A stretch of DNA of 64,000 nucleotides from NCBI GenBank assembly GCA_020796225.1, contig CM036761.1:38500428-38564427 (forward strand), given 5' to 3'. The position numbers and the translations under genes were made by a program. Below the pieces are notes generated by a model. It saw only the letters and a program-made list of their open reading frames with translations, had not been told where the DNA came from and searched no databases. Shown here piece by piece: positions 22,742 to 33,375 of the stretch. Every line of letters starts with the position of its first letter. Position 1 is the first letter of the stretch. Source of the DNA: Arion vulgaris (taxonomy: Eukaryota > Mollusca > Gastropoda > Stylommatophora > Arionidae).

Positions 22742-23491
22742 TAGTGCTTAAACTGTCAAAGAAAGTGAAGGTCACAAAGTCGATTGCCACAGGCAAGTTG
22801 TCAAACAACTACCGGGCAGAGGCAGAGGCGCTAAGAACAGCAGCCGAAATGATCCTAGAGAAAAGAAACGCCTCGCGCAACAAAGTCGTGATGTTCACCG
22901 ATGCTCTGTCGGTCATCACTGCACTAAAAACCGCACCCAAAGCATAACACGAGGAGCTGATAGTGATCCTCGATGTACTAGTAAACGCACTTAAACGCAC
23001 GGTCATTCAATGAATACCATTACACTGCAACATAGGCGGTAACGAGGAAGGCAAAAGAAGGATGGCGACTACCGCAGACTGATCACGAGATTAGCTATGA
23101 GGAGGCCAGGACAACTATCGGCTGGCAGTACAATAAAAATGGTCGAAAGACCACCCACAACACAACAGCAGTGATGGGTACTTTGGTCTGTCCCGTAGAG
23201 AACAAGTTGCTATATTCCTCCTCCGTACCGGCCATAACAGACTCCGAGCCCACATGTTTAACAAGTTTAAAATCGACACAACTAGCCTGTGCCACTGTGA
23301 AAAGGCGGAAATGACAGCAGAGCACATACTGCAAGACTGCCAGCGGTCAGCAGCCATGAGAAAAGAAACTTAGCCCGATAACACAGAGCTTCGCGAGAAG
23401 CTGTACGGAGGGACGGAGTCTCTAAAATCAACAGTAAAATTCATGATAAAATTTGGTTCATCAGTCTAGGCGGGGATCGCGAGAGAGAGAG
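22742..23491 (+). pseudogene. LINE-D 3' half: RNase H and C-terminal Cys/His region
   Basis: The first frame holds RNase H features: NYRAEAEALRTAAEM (catalytic Glu helix), VVMFTDALSVITAL (TDA/S motif) and, after a stop, IPLHCNIGGNE (HxNIxGNE motif). A second frame reads YFGLSRREQVAIFLLRTGHN, RLRAHMFNKFKIDT, then CHCEKAEMTAEHILQDC. RNase H removes RNA from the RNA:DNA hybrid in jockey/I-type LINEs. Stops and frame changes make it dead. AGATCCCTCA at 22732-22741 and 23492-23501 is the TSD, though the target is itself repetitive. A (GA)n tail ends it. Confidence 0.8.
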
Positions 23492-23665
23492 AGATCCCTC
23501 ACATATCGATCTACGCAATAGATAGAATTGATCCCTTATATATCGATCTACGCAATAGACAGAATTGATCCCTCACATATCGATATACGAAATATATAGA
23601 ATTGATCACTCACAAATCCATCTACGCAATAGATAGAATTGATCACTAACATGTATCGATCTACG
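23492..23665. repeat. 37-bp tandem repeat, right part
   Basis: Four to five units of CGATCTACGCAATAGATAG + AATTGATCCCTCA. Confidence 0.85.
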
Positions 23666-24157
23666 TGTCTTCTTTCAACAGATCGCTCAAACAAACTAGA
23701 ATAACATCAGTTCAGAAGATTATAACGACAATAGAAAGATAGAAATTAAACACAATAAATAAAAAATCTAGAGAAAAAAGTATGCCCTTTTGTCATTCTT
23801 GTCACAAACACTACTAAACACTCAAGTCACGTGCACAAATCTCCCGGGAAAAATGAACGATTCTCAAACGCAGATGACAGTTGAATTGGAAGTAGAATGT
23901 GATATTTTTCGGTGCTGTATCTCCTGGTACAACGATGATCGACTATCGTAGCTTAACAGTTCAGTACATTCTCGATATCGAATTTTATTGTACTCTATTT
24001 TCGTGTGATGTCAAGCTTTTTTTTTTTTATGGAATATTGCTCGACTTAGAACTGGAAAGACAAACCGATTATTTTGTTGAAACACATTATGAATTGAACC
24101 AAGTTTTCTGATTTTTTTTCTGATTTTTACCAAAGTGTGTTGTACTCTTCTGTTCTA
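23666..24157. other. Nothing recognised
   Basis: AT-rich. The 70-residue frame at 23899 has no domain. Confidence 0.4.
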
Positions 24158-24255
24158 GCAATTCTGACTGATTTTTGCGTAAAGGTATGCTTTCCTTACT
24201 ATCAGTGTCACCAGCCATACATGGGGGATGGGAGGCTTCTTCGACTTCTGAGGTG
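24158..24255 (-). repeat. SINE-C fragment
   Basis: CTGACTGATTTTTGCGTAAA to ACTTCTGAGGTG. Confidence 0.7.
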
Positions 24256-24274
24256 TGTTGTAAATTCTTCTAAT

Positions 24275-24530
24275 TCTTCATCGAACGAGTCATGTCGACC
24301 ACTTGTTAAACCACTCTTTGTGATTTGTATGTGATCCGAGCCTAAGAGCGATTGTACGTTGGGCCAGTTATGCACCTACAAGTAGACCAGCACATCCGAT
24401 TTCTGCGCAGCTTTTTATTTACTAGGGTAGTATCCCTAGGGCCTACATCAGTCGCTTCTTACGACATGCATTGTAGGTTGCAGTGGTACTATTCTTTGCT
24501 TCCCTTGCTGGCTCCGGCACCCCCCGGGCG
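24275..24530 (-). repeat. SINE-B copy
   Basis: Complete, well conserved. Confidence 0.85.
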
Positions 24531-24839
24531 CTATATGCATGCAAGTATAGTTATTCTCCAACAGTTTATCAACAAATGTAATGCACATCGTTCTCTCTCT
24601 CAAGTAAATAGCAACCTTATTAAAACACGAAAGAGTAAGTTAGTATTATCGTTCTGCTTATGTTATTGATTAATGCAATGAATAGTGAAATATGTGCAAT
24701 CCTCATATCTAAACGATCAATTTTAAGTGCTTTTTTGATAACACATATGTGATTATGTGAGTGCAAAGTAGTGAAGTGTGACATATTATAGGATACAGGA
24801 AACTGTGTTGTAGCTGTAGGAATAACATAATATGAATAG

Positions 24840-25000
24840 CAGTGGCGGCTCGTCATTAAGGGCCAGTGGGGCGGGCCCCACCAAAAATAATGTATAACGT
24901 GTATTTATTATTTTATAAATTAAAATATAGCAACAAAAACCATGATTTATTCAGAAAAATGTCTGGCCACACCAATAAAAATGATCACGAGCCGCCACTG
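24840..25000 (-). mobile_element. hAT-type MITE copy 3, 8-bp TSD
   Basis: ATGAATAG at 24832-24839 and 25001-25008. Opposite orientation to the copies at 17671 and 21307. TIR of about 14 bases is perfect. Confidence 0.93.
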
Positions 25001-25009
25001 ATGAATAGG

Positions 25010-26460
25010 TTAAAGAAAATATTCTTTCTTCTTTCTTTCTCGAATCCGTATGCCTCACAGCGTCAGGTCAGGAAGAGATTTCTAAAACGGGCCCTAGTAT
25101 GCGCTTCGTAGATAGTCTCTTTCGTCGCCTCTGTTATCTCTGAGGTCCATCTTTGCGTGGCCGGCCTTTTGCTTTGTACCCATTGTATCGGAGCAGCATT
25201 GCTCTTTGGGGTGCACTGTCTGATGGTAATCTGCTTACGTGACCGAACCATTTAATTTGTTGTTTCTTGATGAAGTCTAGTACTGATGTTGTACCCACTT
25301 TTTCCTGATGTCTTCATTTCTCAACCGGTCTCTTCTTGTTACACCCAGCATTCTGCGTAGACACTTCATCTCTGTTGTGACTAGTTTTCTTCTATCGTTT
25401 GTTGTCAGCGTCCAGGTTTGGCACTGGTAACATAATGTGGGAGAAAGATTGTGTTGAACATTGCTCTTTTTGTGTTCATGGTGACGTGTTTGCATCTTAA
25501 AATTGGCGCCATTTGCCCTATCATTTGATTTGCTTTGTTGCATCTGTGTTGAATTTCATTAGTTATTCTTCCATTTGCTGAAAAAATGCTCCCAGGTATG
25601 TGAAATCTTTTGCTTGATTTAGTAGATGATTATCGATGGAGATGTTGGTAGTGTTTTCCTCTCTGGCGAATGTCATTACTTCTGTTTTGTCGATGTTAAT
25701 TCTCATGTTGTATTCGTTACATGCTAACTGGAGTCTGTTGATGTGTTGTTGTAGCTGTTCTTCTGTTGTTGATATGATTGCCTGATCGTCTGCAAAAGAA
25801 ATTCATTTAAGAGTTCTCCGAGTTTGTTTCCTTCGCTGGTGTTAGCTATTTTACAAATGTGGTCAATGTACGTGATGAATAGCAGCGGGGATAGTACGCA
25901 ACCTTGTCTTACTCCTGACCCTACGTGAAACTTTTCTGATAATCCTGTATTTGTTCTAATCGTACATTGGCTGTCAGTATAAATGTTCTTGCAAAGGTTG
26001 ATTAGGTGGTCATTGACCTCCATAGGTTGTTAGTATTTTCCACAACTTGTGCCTATCTACGCGGTCGAACGCTTTTTCCTGATCTACAAATGCAACGTGT
26101 AAATGTTTGTCGGATTCGATAGTCCTTTCTACTAACTGTCTGAGGGCGAATATTGCGTCTGTACAGCTTTTGTTCTTCCTGAATCCCATTTGGGAGTCAT
26201 TAAGCTGTGGCTCGATGATGTGGCGGAGCCTTTTCTCAAGTATTTTGCAGAATATTTTCCCAGTGTGGCTCAGTAGCGCTATGCCTCTATACTTTGTACA
26301 GTCCCTCTTGCTAATAAGAAAATATTCAAACTGAAATAAGAGAACACGACTGCTGTTACGGATAGCTTTTGGAACTGACTTTCGGAGACTGTAATTCAAC
26401 ATATGTTTGTTTTGTGGGGGATTAAGTAGTAGCATGTCAATTGCGGAACTTCACTTTCAT
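25010..26460 (-). pseudogene. RTE-like LINE reverse transcriptase, decayed
   Basis: Read on the minus strand from about 26435: YRGIALLSHTGKIFCKILEK (RT motif 1), QMGFRKNKSCTDAIFALRQL (2), HVAFVDQEKAFDRVD (motif A, catalytic Asp), SGVRQGCVLSPLLF (B), then after a frameshift near 25800 FADDQAII (motif C, catalytic DD) and MRINIDKTEVM (D). Further frames give MKCLRRMLGVTRRDRLRNED, typical of HmRTE-type elements. The endonuclease half is missing (5'-truncated). Frameshifts, a stop after the motif-D region and later stops exclude activity. The fragment at 3215-3590 shares its 3' end. Confidence 0.85.
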
Positions 26461-26465
26461 CACAG

Positions 26466-26600
26466 CCCGTACTCCTCTGAAGCCGGAGAAGGCATGCATG
26501 TGAGGCGAGGGACACTGATAATAAGTAAACCATACCTTCACGCAAAAAAATCAGTCAGAAGCACCATACCAATCGTCCCGACTACCCTTGAAATTTTTTT
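26466..26600 (+). repeat. SINE-C copy, left half of an inverted pair
   Basis: CTCTGAAGCCGGAGAAGGC to CCTTGAAATTTTTTT. Confidence 0.75.
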
Positions 26601-26603
26601 TTT

Positions 26604-26805
26604 TCTTTCGTCCGCTTTCAACTCAGACGAAGTTTCATCTCTGAAACTGATTTTTGCGTGAAAATCCGTTTTTCCAATTTCTTACAATGGCAGCAGCGTG
26701 CACATTGTAAATTACTTTACACTGGCAGCCGTGTGCTCAATGTACTCGTAATTAGTATTCCCTCGCTATCCAGGCAGATTTTCTCCGACTTCAGAGGTAC
26801 TCACG
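26604..26805 (-). repeat. SINE-C copy, right half of an inverted pair
   Basis: Same family reversed. About 65 bases of unrelated sequence (26690-26755) interrupt it. Confidence 0.7.
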
Positions 26806-26935
26806 TTATAGTCCTGAGTAAGACCAGGGAGTCGAACAAATGCCGGACAGTAGGTTCGAACCCGAGCTATGAGGCGTCTCACAGCTAGCAGGCCGAGCTA
26901 CTATCAACTACTCTAGGCAGTCCCCCACCCTTGAA
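26795..26935 (-). repeat. tRNA-like SINE head (family K)
   Basis: The minus strand has TAGCTCGGCCTG (A box) and GGTTCGAACCT (B box). Confidence 0.5.
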
Positions 26936-26999
26936 TTTATAGTGGGGAAATGCAAGAAGAAGAAGAATACAAGCCAGTGTGTGTAAAAAATTATGTTTA

Positions 27000-27130
27000 G
27001 CAAGTTCCCCGGCCTTTTCCAGCGTTTCCACTTCCTCCAGCATGACGTTCACCGTTTCTTTGATGTCCAGCTGACACCTTCGTCTTGATCGTCCCCTGCC
27101 TCGTACTGCATTTTGTAGTAAAACCTTATT
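27000..27130 (-). pseudogene. LINE 3' fragment, GRPRRRW family
   Basis: The minus strand reads VRGRGRSRRRCQLDIKETV then EEVETLEKAGELA. Confidence 0.6.
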
Positions 27131-28190
27131 TGTTGCTTACTTATTTGTTACTGTTTTACAAATAAATTGTGTTCAAAAATTATTTTGTTCGTATGTATAG
27201 CTCGTTGTACTAACATAGCACTTATACCCGATCTGTTATTGTTCATTCACGTACTAACTCTCAGTGTTGTCACAGTTTCTCTCTCATTCGATACTTGATC
27301 CAAGAAACGTGCAGACACCTAGTTTTCTTTCAGCATACTTCAGTAGTACAGTGTGGCGGCTCAACGTAGACAACTAGCGATGTGTCAGTATAACACGCAT
27401 GTACATAGTGACTCAAAGAATTCATAACTGTGTCTCGCTTCCAATCCTGTAAGACTAGACTTGCTAGGGTACCACTCCCCACCCTGAAGTTCCGGACTCA
27501 AGTTGTCATCATTACAGCCATCTTTTATGTACAATTTTCATTGTTGTCGCCCTCACTTACTGCCCTTGGTAGTACACTAGCCCGCCCAAAACAACCACCA
27601 CCACCACTACCACCACCAACAACATTGTGTTATCGTCACGTTCCGCGGCGCATCATCGAACAGCGATTCTCAAAACTGGATTTTATAGATACCAAATGCT
27701 TTCTTAATCAAGTTGCGTTAAACATTTGCCTCTTCCCTACGATTCTCCGAAGCTAGTTAATTATTATTTTTTCGTGGTTGTGGACTACGTTATTAAAAAA
27801 AAAGACTTGTTCTTAAGTCGATAAATTGTGCTTCGGAATAAAAAGGTCTCTTTATCTCAGGAGACTTTACGACACCTAGTTTGTTCTGTGCTGAATCACA
27901 TCGTCTGTTGTGGCTGTAATGTCCTATTGTGGAGTGGCGATCCTTGCCACAGTTGCTTCAGGTGAAACTGGAGACTGGAGTTGATAAACAGGATGACCTC
28001 TCTGACCTCAGCGCTCTCTTTTGCCTCTGTATGTGATGGTCGGTTTTTTCTTTTCTTTTAAGCCACCCTCACTGCTGCTCTCCATGCATTAAAGATACGT
28101 TAATCCAATACATAACAGATCACACGTTTCACTCTTTTCCTTTGAGATTTCCAGATTAATGAATCTCACACAGATCCTGTGAAGTCTTAA
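27131..28190. other. No gene recognised
   Basis: The 108-residue frame at 27430-27756 contains a proline run from a CCA/ACC microsatellite (27590-27625). No domain. Rest unremarkable. Confidence 0.4.
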
Positions 28191-28451
28191 TTCTTCTTCT
28201 TCTTCTTCGAACGTTCCATATCGACCACTTGCTAACTGTGTGATTTGTATGTGATCTGAGCTTAAGAGCGATTGTACATTGTGCCAGTTATGCGCCTACA
28301 AGTAGTCCAGCACATCCGATTTATGCGACGCTTTTTATTTACTAGTTTAACTTTCCTAGACCCTTACCTCAGTCACCTCTTACGACATGCCTTGTAGGTC
28401 GTAGTGTTACTATCCTTTGCTCCCCCCTCGGTCCCTGACAACACACGGGCG
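28191..28451 (-). repeat. SINE-B copy
   Basis: Complete with long reversed tail (TTC)n. Confidence 0.85.
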
Positions 28452-28750
28452 GTTTAGCAACTGATATTCCTCTACGGAATGTAAAACATTCACATCCGAG
28501 TTTTTGCCAAAATGTGTGCATATTATCCGATAGGACACACATTTGTACAGATGAGTAACTAAGATTTTTCAAACAGAAAACCACCACTTTAGTGTACCAC
28601 ATCTGGAGTTATACTGTAGTATGGTATCAAAGCTAAATGGTTATTTTTATGTTATCGAGTCCAGCGACTAGTGATAAAATAGCCCAATTTATTTCACTAT
28701 TTATCCACTGTACCCTATTCTCGGTTAGATCAAGATAAGCATTGATCATT

Positions 28751-29007
28751 CGCCCGAGTGGTTACCGGGGCCCACATTTGGGGTGTAAGGAATAGAACCA
28801 CTGTTACCTGCCTTGCATGTCGTAAGAGGCGATTAAAGAGGTTTGGCTGAAATCAGATGCATGTGTCCTAAACGTGTAGAAGTCTATGCGTTTAGGGCCT
28901 ACCAAACCAATGTGTAACGTATACACGTTCTTGGCAACATCAAACATATCACAAAGAGTGATTAAAATTGGTCGTAAAGAACGAACGCAAAGAAGAAGAA
29001 GAAGAAA
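28751..29007 (+). mobile_element. SINE-A copy with perfect 11-bp TSD
   Basis: CATTGATCATT at 28740-28750 and 29008-29018. Confidence 0.95.
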
Positions 29008-29036
29008 CATTGATCATTGATGAGCCACTGTGGTGA

Positions 29037-29468
29037 CTAGGCTCGCAAGGGGAGCAAAAATACTAACATTGCGACCTACAAGGCATGTCGTAAGAGGCGA
29101 CCGAGGTAGGGATCTAGGAACTCACCTAGTAAATAAAAAGCATCGCAGAAATCTGATGTGCTAGCCTACTTGTAGGCGTATAACTGGCTCAACGTACAAT
29201 CGTTCTTTGGCTCAGATCATATACAAATCACAAAGAGGGGTTTGACAAGTGATCGATATGTAGCGTGGCGCATAACTGGCACAACGTACAATCGCTCTTT
29301 GGCTCAGATCACATACAAACCACAAAGAGGGGTTTAACAAGTGGTCGAGATGCAGGGTGGCGCATAACTGGAGCAACGTACAATCGCTATTTGGCTCAGA
29401 TCACATTCAAATCACAAAGCAGGGCTTAACAAGTGGTCGATATGGAGGAGGATTAGAAGAAGAAGCTT
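29037..29468 (+). repeat. SINE-B copy with triplicated 3' domain
   Basis: The region GGCGCATAACTGGCACAACG to CAAGTGGTCGATATG occurs three times in a row (about 29170-29270, 29271-29360, 29361-29450). Confidence 0.85.
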
Positions 29469-29589
29469 GTGAATATGTACGTGAATGTGTAGTAGATATC
29501 ACAGAAAAAAGACATACAGTGAGTCTGAAATAAAGAAATAGTTAACAAAATGTTGCTTTTAATATTTTATCAAATGCTTTTCTGTCCTG

Positions 29590-29633
29590 AAGGTTGGGGA
29601 AGGGAAGTGGGGAGGGGGAGGGGTGAGGGAGTT
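29590..29633 (+). other. G-rich tract, quadruplex candidate
   Basis: At least five runs of three or more G separated by 1-6 bases (GGGGAAGGGAAGTGGGG then AGGGGGAGGGGTGAGGG). Confidence 0.6.
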
Positions 29634-29943
29634 AAAAGGTAAATAGATAAATGATCTAATGATAAGCTAGATAGTCACATGACATATTTGATATTTCAAG
29701 AAGAGGAAGTGCTGAAGAAGAGAGAGTGCCAAGTTGTTCTGCTATCTGTCTCATAGTTAACAAGTACCATCATCGGCTCTTCAGATTGTATTATCTCGTA
29801 CATTTCTGTAACTTTTGTCAAGTGTTGGCAGCTAGACAAATCTGTACTTTGTTGACAGAAGTGTATTTTCTTTTGCTTACAACTTCTTTTTCTTTTCTTT
29901 TTACGATTAGTTTCTTATACTTAGTGTTAACTATTAGATCATC

Positions 29944-30163
29944 CCTGTTGTCGGGGTTTGCAAGGGGAGCAAAGAATAGTATCACTCCGACCTACGAGGC
30001 GGTTGAGGTAGGGGCCTAGGAAAGCTATTCTAGTAAATAAAATGTGACGTAGAAATCGGTAAGTGCATAACTGGCACAACGTAAATCGCTCTTAGGCTCA
30101 GATCATATACAAATTACAAAGAGGGGTGTACAAGTGGTCTATATGGAGCATTCGAAGAAGAAC
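29944..30163 (+). repeat. SINE-B copy
   Basis: Small internal deletions. Abuts the LINE-D fragment. Confidence 0.8.
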
Positions 30164-30480
30164 TATTTGATGTATTGCCTCCACATCAGTTGGAGTCCCG
30201 CAAGGGTCTCCATAGCTTGCTCTGTATGCTTCGTTCGTGAAGCCCTATTTTGTTTCGCTGGCGTACGTATCATAGCAGTACTTAAGTTGTGCTCTACGGT
30301 TTGTGTTTCAGCCTGGAATCCACACTGGGTAGTCTGAATAGGTTTCATTCGGAGCATATAGTTTTCTTTTAGCGACTCTTACCCGTTTCACCGTCTAGGC
30401 ATTGTATATTTGGAGAATTTCATTCGAGGAAACAGTTTCATTTGTTACTGTACTACATACTTTTAGGACACATCGTCGTT
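30163..30480 (-). pseudogene. LINE-D C-terminal fragment
   Basis: The minus frame reads CGFQAETQTVEHNLSTAMI and a tail alignable with the copy at 39885 (QAMETLAGLQ region). Confidence 0.55.
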
Positions 30481-30954
30481 CGATCTACGGCTCCTGGTTC
30501 ATTAATAACTAATGAAACTATCTTGTCAAAGAGCAAAAATAACAACCAACCAAGCCACCAGAACAGCGCAAGACAAAAACAGAAAAACACGACACTGGGC
30601 AGGAACTCGGTAACAGTGTGACGACAAAAGATGAAGAACATCAAAGCTGAAGAATCATATTTTAAGGTAGTTTCCCTAACTGCAAAATATGACCCAACCT
30701 TGTTGCAGTCCGTCGCCATATTGATCAGGACCGCAATTCGTAACAAAGAAATCAATTAAACTGCAATATGTTTGGCGGAAATTCGAATGTGCCTGTGCTA
30801 CATATCGTAGAGGCCTAAGAAAGAGCGTAACGTACCCATGTTTTCTGTCTAAACTACACATATCACAAAGAATGGTTAACTTGGATGATAAGATACAAAA
30901 TAAAATAAACAAAACTACAACATAAACGCATCTTTTAGTGTCTAAAACATCAGT
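30481..30954. other. Mostly unrecognised, with a diverged SINE-A/B-like stretch
   Basis: 30770-30885 keeps TACATATCGTAGAGGCC and ACACATATCACAAAGAATGG, an old relative of the SINE-A 3' half. No gene seen. Confidence 0.4.
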
Positions 30955-31130
30955 TTTGAGAATCCCTGACCCGCGTCTGTTCGAGTAGCGTCGGGACCGC
31001 GAGTGTTGAGAGAGTGACAGACAAACTAGCATGAGAGAGAGTGAGGGCGGGAGCGAACTGTGTGCCGGCTGATGTCGCCTACACGAGTCAATCCGCCTTG
31101 TCTACGTCTTGGTTCCGTGTGTCTGTGCGC
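30955..31130. promoter_or_regulatory. CpG-rich patch upstream of the ephrin exon
   Basis: A short stretch with many CpG dinucleotides and GAGAG/GGGCGGG-like boxes stands out from AT-rich surroundings, about 1 kb upstream of the ephrin exon. It could be an alternative promoter or an untranslated first exon. No repeat family seen elsewhere in the window matches it. Confidence 0.3.
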
Positions 31131-32010
31131 AAACTTCTTGCAGCTTTACACCTGCCATTTTCTTACAGAAAAGTCAAGAATTCTTATTTTTGCAGAAAAG
31201 TAATCATTTTCTTTAGATGTTTAACTTCGTAAACATAGAATGTAGAAAATTATATATTTCGCCACACCGAAATGCCTTGACATGTAAAGTATAACAGAGA
31301 AACACAGTGCTCTCTCTCTCCATTCTGTCAATCAAATTTTACCTGTGCCTATTCGTTCACATTTGTAAGGTGTTTTGTTCCGGGAATATCGGAAATGCGT
31401 TTTGTGTTTTTTTTAATACAAATATGTGATTCTTCTATTACGGATTATTATCAGTTGTGATTTCGGGATTAACGGATTTCAAGTGACCTTAATTCACGGA
31501 TATACTTTAACTTTGATAACATAACGGAGGAGTTTTTTCTTCTTGTGAATTGTTATCTAAATACAATTTAGAGGATTTGTGATTTCTTATCGGTCTTGAC
31601 TGGCACTAGCATAAACAGGCAGCAGAAGATTTACCAGAATCTCTTTAAATTAATATTTATATTTAAGAAGACTTTAAACAAGGAAAACTGTATTTCTCAT
31701 AAGGTAAAACACATGTTTGAATTATGAATTTCTACAACAAACATCTCATCTAAGGATAGAAACATGTTTGCTGAAGGCTAAAACACTATAAAACAGCTCA
31801 CGTCTAGATATAAGAACCGTGTAGAGATCTACATAAAGTATTTAAATAAAGGCAGGAACAGCTCTGCTAATATTATTTATATTTATTTCTAAGCTGTACA
31901 TCATTTATAAGAAACTATAAATGTACATCACGGAAAGAATACGTACACTTATGTACACTTTACGTATGTTATTTCTTGTACATTGTGAAGTAGAAGTTAC
32001 TCAATCCTCC
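31131..32010. other. Unique AT-rich sequence between the CpG patch and the ephrin exon
   Basis: No repeat family or long frame was recognised. It probably holds 5' regulatory or untranslated sequence. An AAG|GTAAAA donor-like site occurs near 31702, but nothing confirms its use. Confidence 0.4.
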
Positions 32011-32016
32011 TAACGT

Positions 32017-32060
32017 GTATATAGGAATTATCTTCCATTATATTCTCTCGGTCACTCAGC
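32017..32060 (+). promoter_or_regulatory. Possible TATA box and initiator of the ephrin gene
   Basis: GTATATAGG lies at 32017-32025, and a pyrimidine-rich initiator-like TCACTCAG follows about 33 bases on (32051-32058), the usual TATA-to-start spacing. This would give a 5' UTR of about 30-75 bases. TATA-like strings are common in AT-rich DNA, so this is suggestive only. Confidence 0.3.
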
Positions 32061-32083
32061 TTCTTTACTGTTTGTGCATCGGA

Positions 32084-32232
32084 ATGGTGGAGATTTGCGT
32101 GAAATTTTCCCAACTGGAACGTAAAATGAGTTGTGTGGTTCACTATTTTCTGCTGTTGTTACCTACAGCTTTGTCCTATGTTGATAGTGGCAGACAACTA
32201 CCACCTGTCTTTTGGAACTCTAGTAATACCAT
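32084..32232 (+). CDS. Ephrin first coding exon (signal peptide and start of receptor-binding domain)
   Basis: Ephrins are cell-surface ligands of Eph receptor tyrosine kinases that act in contact-dependent guidance and tissue boundaries. The reading frame has two in-frame ATGs, at 32084 (G at +4) and 32126 (A at -3). From the second it reads MSCVVHYFLLLLPTALSYV, a good signal peptide, then DSGRQLPPVFWNSSNT. VFWNSSN is the hallmark at the N-terminus of the mature ephrin domain, as in vertebrate ephrin-A. The frame runs into GTGAGT at 32233-32238, a near-consensus 5' splice site, leaving a phase-2 exon end. Vertebrate ephrin genes also end exon 1 shortly after this motif. No continuation (the next ephrin block with its Cys-Pro) was recognised downstream, so intron 1 probably exceeds 31 kb. 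Whether it is A- or B-type cannot be told from this exon. The start choice is uncertain; either ATG gives a secreted N-terminus. Confidence 0.72.
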
Positions 32233-32238
32233 GTGAGT
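32233..32238 (+). other. 5' splice donor of the ephrin exon 1
   Basis: GTGAGT directly follows the coding codons for Asn-Thr plus two bases. The open frame meets TGA at the junction, so splicing is needed to continue the protein. Confidence 0.65.
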
Positions 32239-32521
32239 ACACTTTCATATACATGTATTTGTGTTTTCCCTCGTATATATGTATATTATTTGTTTAATGT
32301 GCTCCTCGTTTCTATGTCTGAATGTGAGTTACATACAAGGAAATTCATTAGATTTGATGAAACATTATTTTTGTTATTGAAAATAATCACTCCATTTACG
32401 AGCAAAAACATTGCATTATCATATGCTTATACATGAGTAAACAACACCCGTGTTCATAACTTGAGATATGTTGGTGATTTACATTTTTACAATGAAATAT
32501 TTGGCTTATATGGTCTTTTGT
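32239..32521. other. Start of the presumed ephrin intron 1
   Basis: AT-rich, no feature recognised. Confidence 0.4.
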
Positions 32522-32662
32522 ATGATATATTTTGTGAATATGTTGTTTAGTATGACACATAGTGATAAATGTGTTTATCATAAGATATATTTTGTGAATA
32601 TGTTGTTTAGTATGACACATAGTGATAAATGTGTTTATCATAAGATATATTGGTAAATATAG
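32522..32662. repeat. 60-bp tandem duplication with decayed third unit
   Basis: Two copies differ at the first bases only. Unit contains TTTTGTGAATATGTTGTTTAG. Confidence 0.95.
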
Positions 32663-32784
32663 GGTTTACTGTTGGTAAATTGGGTTTCTACCATGAGATA
32701 GTTAGGTTAATAAAGTGTTTACTATGAGATATATTGGTTAATAAAGTGTCTACTATGATATTTATAAGTAAATATAGAGTGTTC

Positions 32785-32980
32785 TATGACTAACGGCACA
32801 CAATAGGTAATGTGGTAAACATCACTCTTGTTGTATTTTACTTCCAAGTATTTATCTGATATCAAATTAAAACTAGGTAGAACTGAGAGCTGTAACTTCG
32901 GAAAAAATCTTGCTCCTGGTGTGGAGTTTGATACTGGGACCACGTTTATATGATTTAAGTACACTAACCACAATCTTATA
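32785..32980 (-). repeat. Degenerate SINE-J copy
   Basis: ACGGCACACAATAGGTAATG and the far end GGGACCACG... follow the order of 4517-4799. Confidence 0.5.
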
Positions 32981-33269
32981 GCATTTCTCAATACATATAT
33001 AAATATACATCAACAATTAATATATGTTTTTATCCAAAGGTAAGTCGAACGACATGAAGAACATTTAACAGGAAATGCAGATATCAAGCTGAAATTCAAA
33101 AGGATAAAAATAACAGTTCACAAATTTAGGTAGCAATATTGACTGCATGGGCGATACAAAAAAAATAAATTATGCTACGAATTGTCAAAGCAACATCACA
33201 GCTTTTAGATGCCTCAATCAAATATGATACTCAAAGTTGCGTAGTTTTAAAACTAAATGCCCTACAAAT

Positions 33270-33375
33270 GTAGGGGAACATAAACTGAGGCTCAACATAA
33301 AGTCGTTCTTGGCAAAGACCAAACATATCACAAAAAATGATCAAACTGGTTGTAAAGGACGAACGCAAACCAATA
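33270..33375 (+). repeat. Degenerate SINE-A 3' fragment
   Basis: GTTCTTGGCAAAGACCAAAC and AAAGGACGAACGCAAA are recognisable. Confidence 0.65.

Noticed and set aside
27430..27756. Small secreted protein with proline run
   Set aside because: No homologous pattern; proline tract is a CCA microsatellite.
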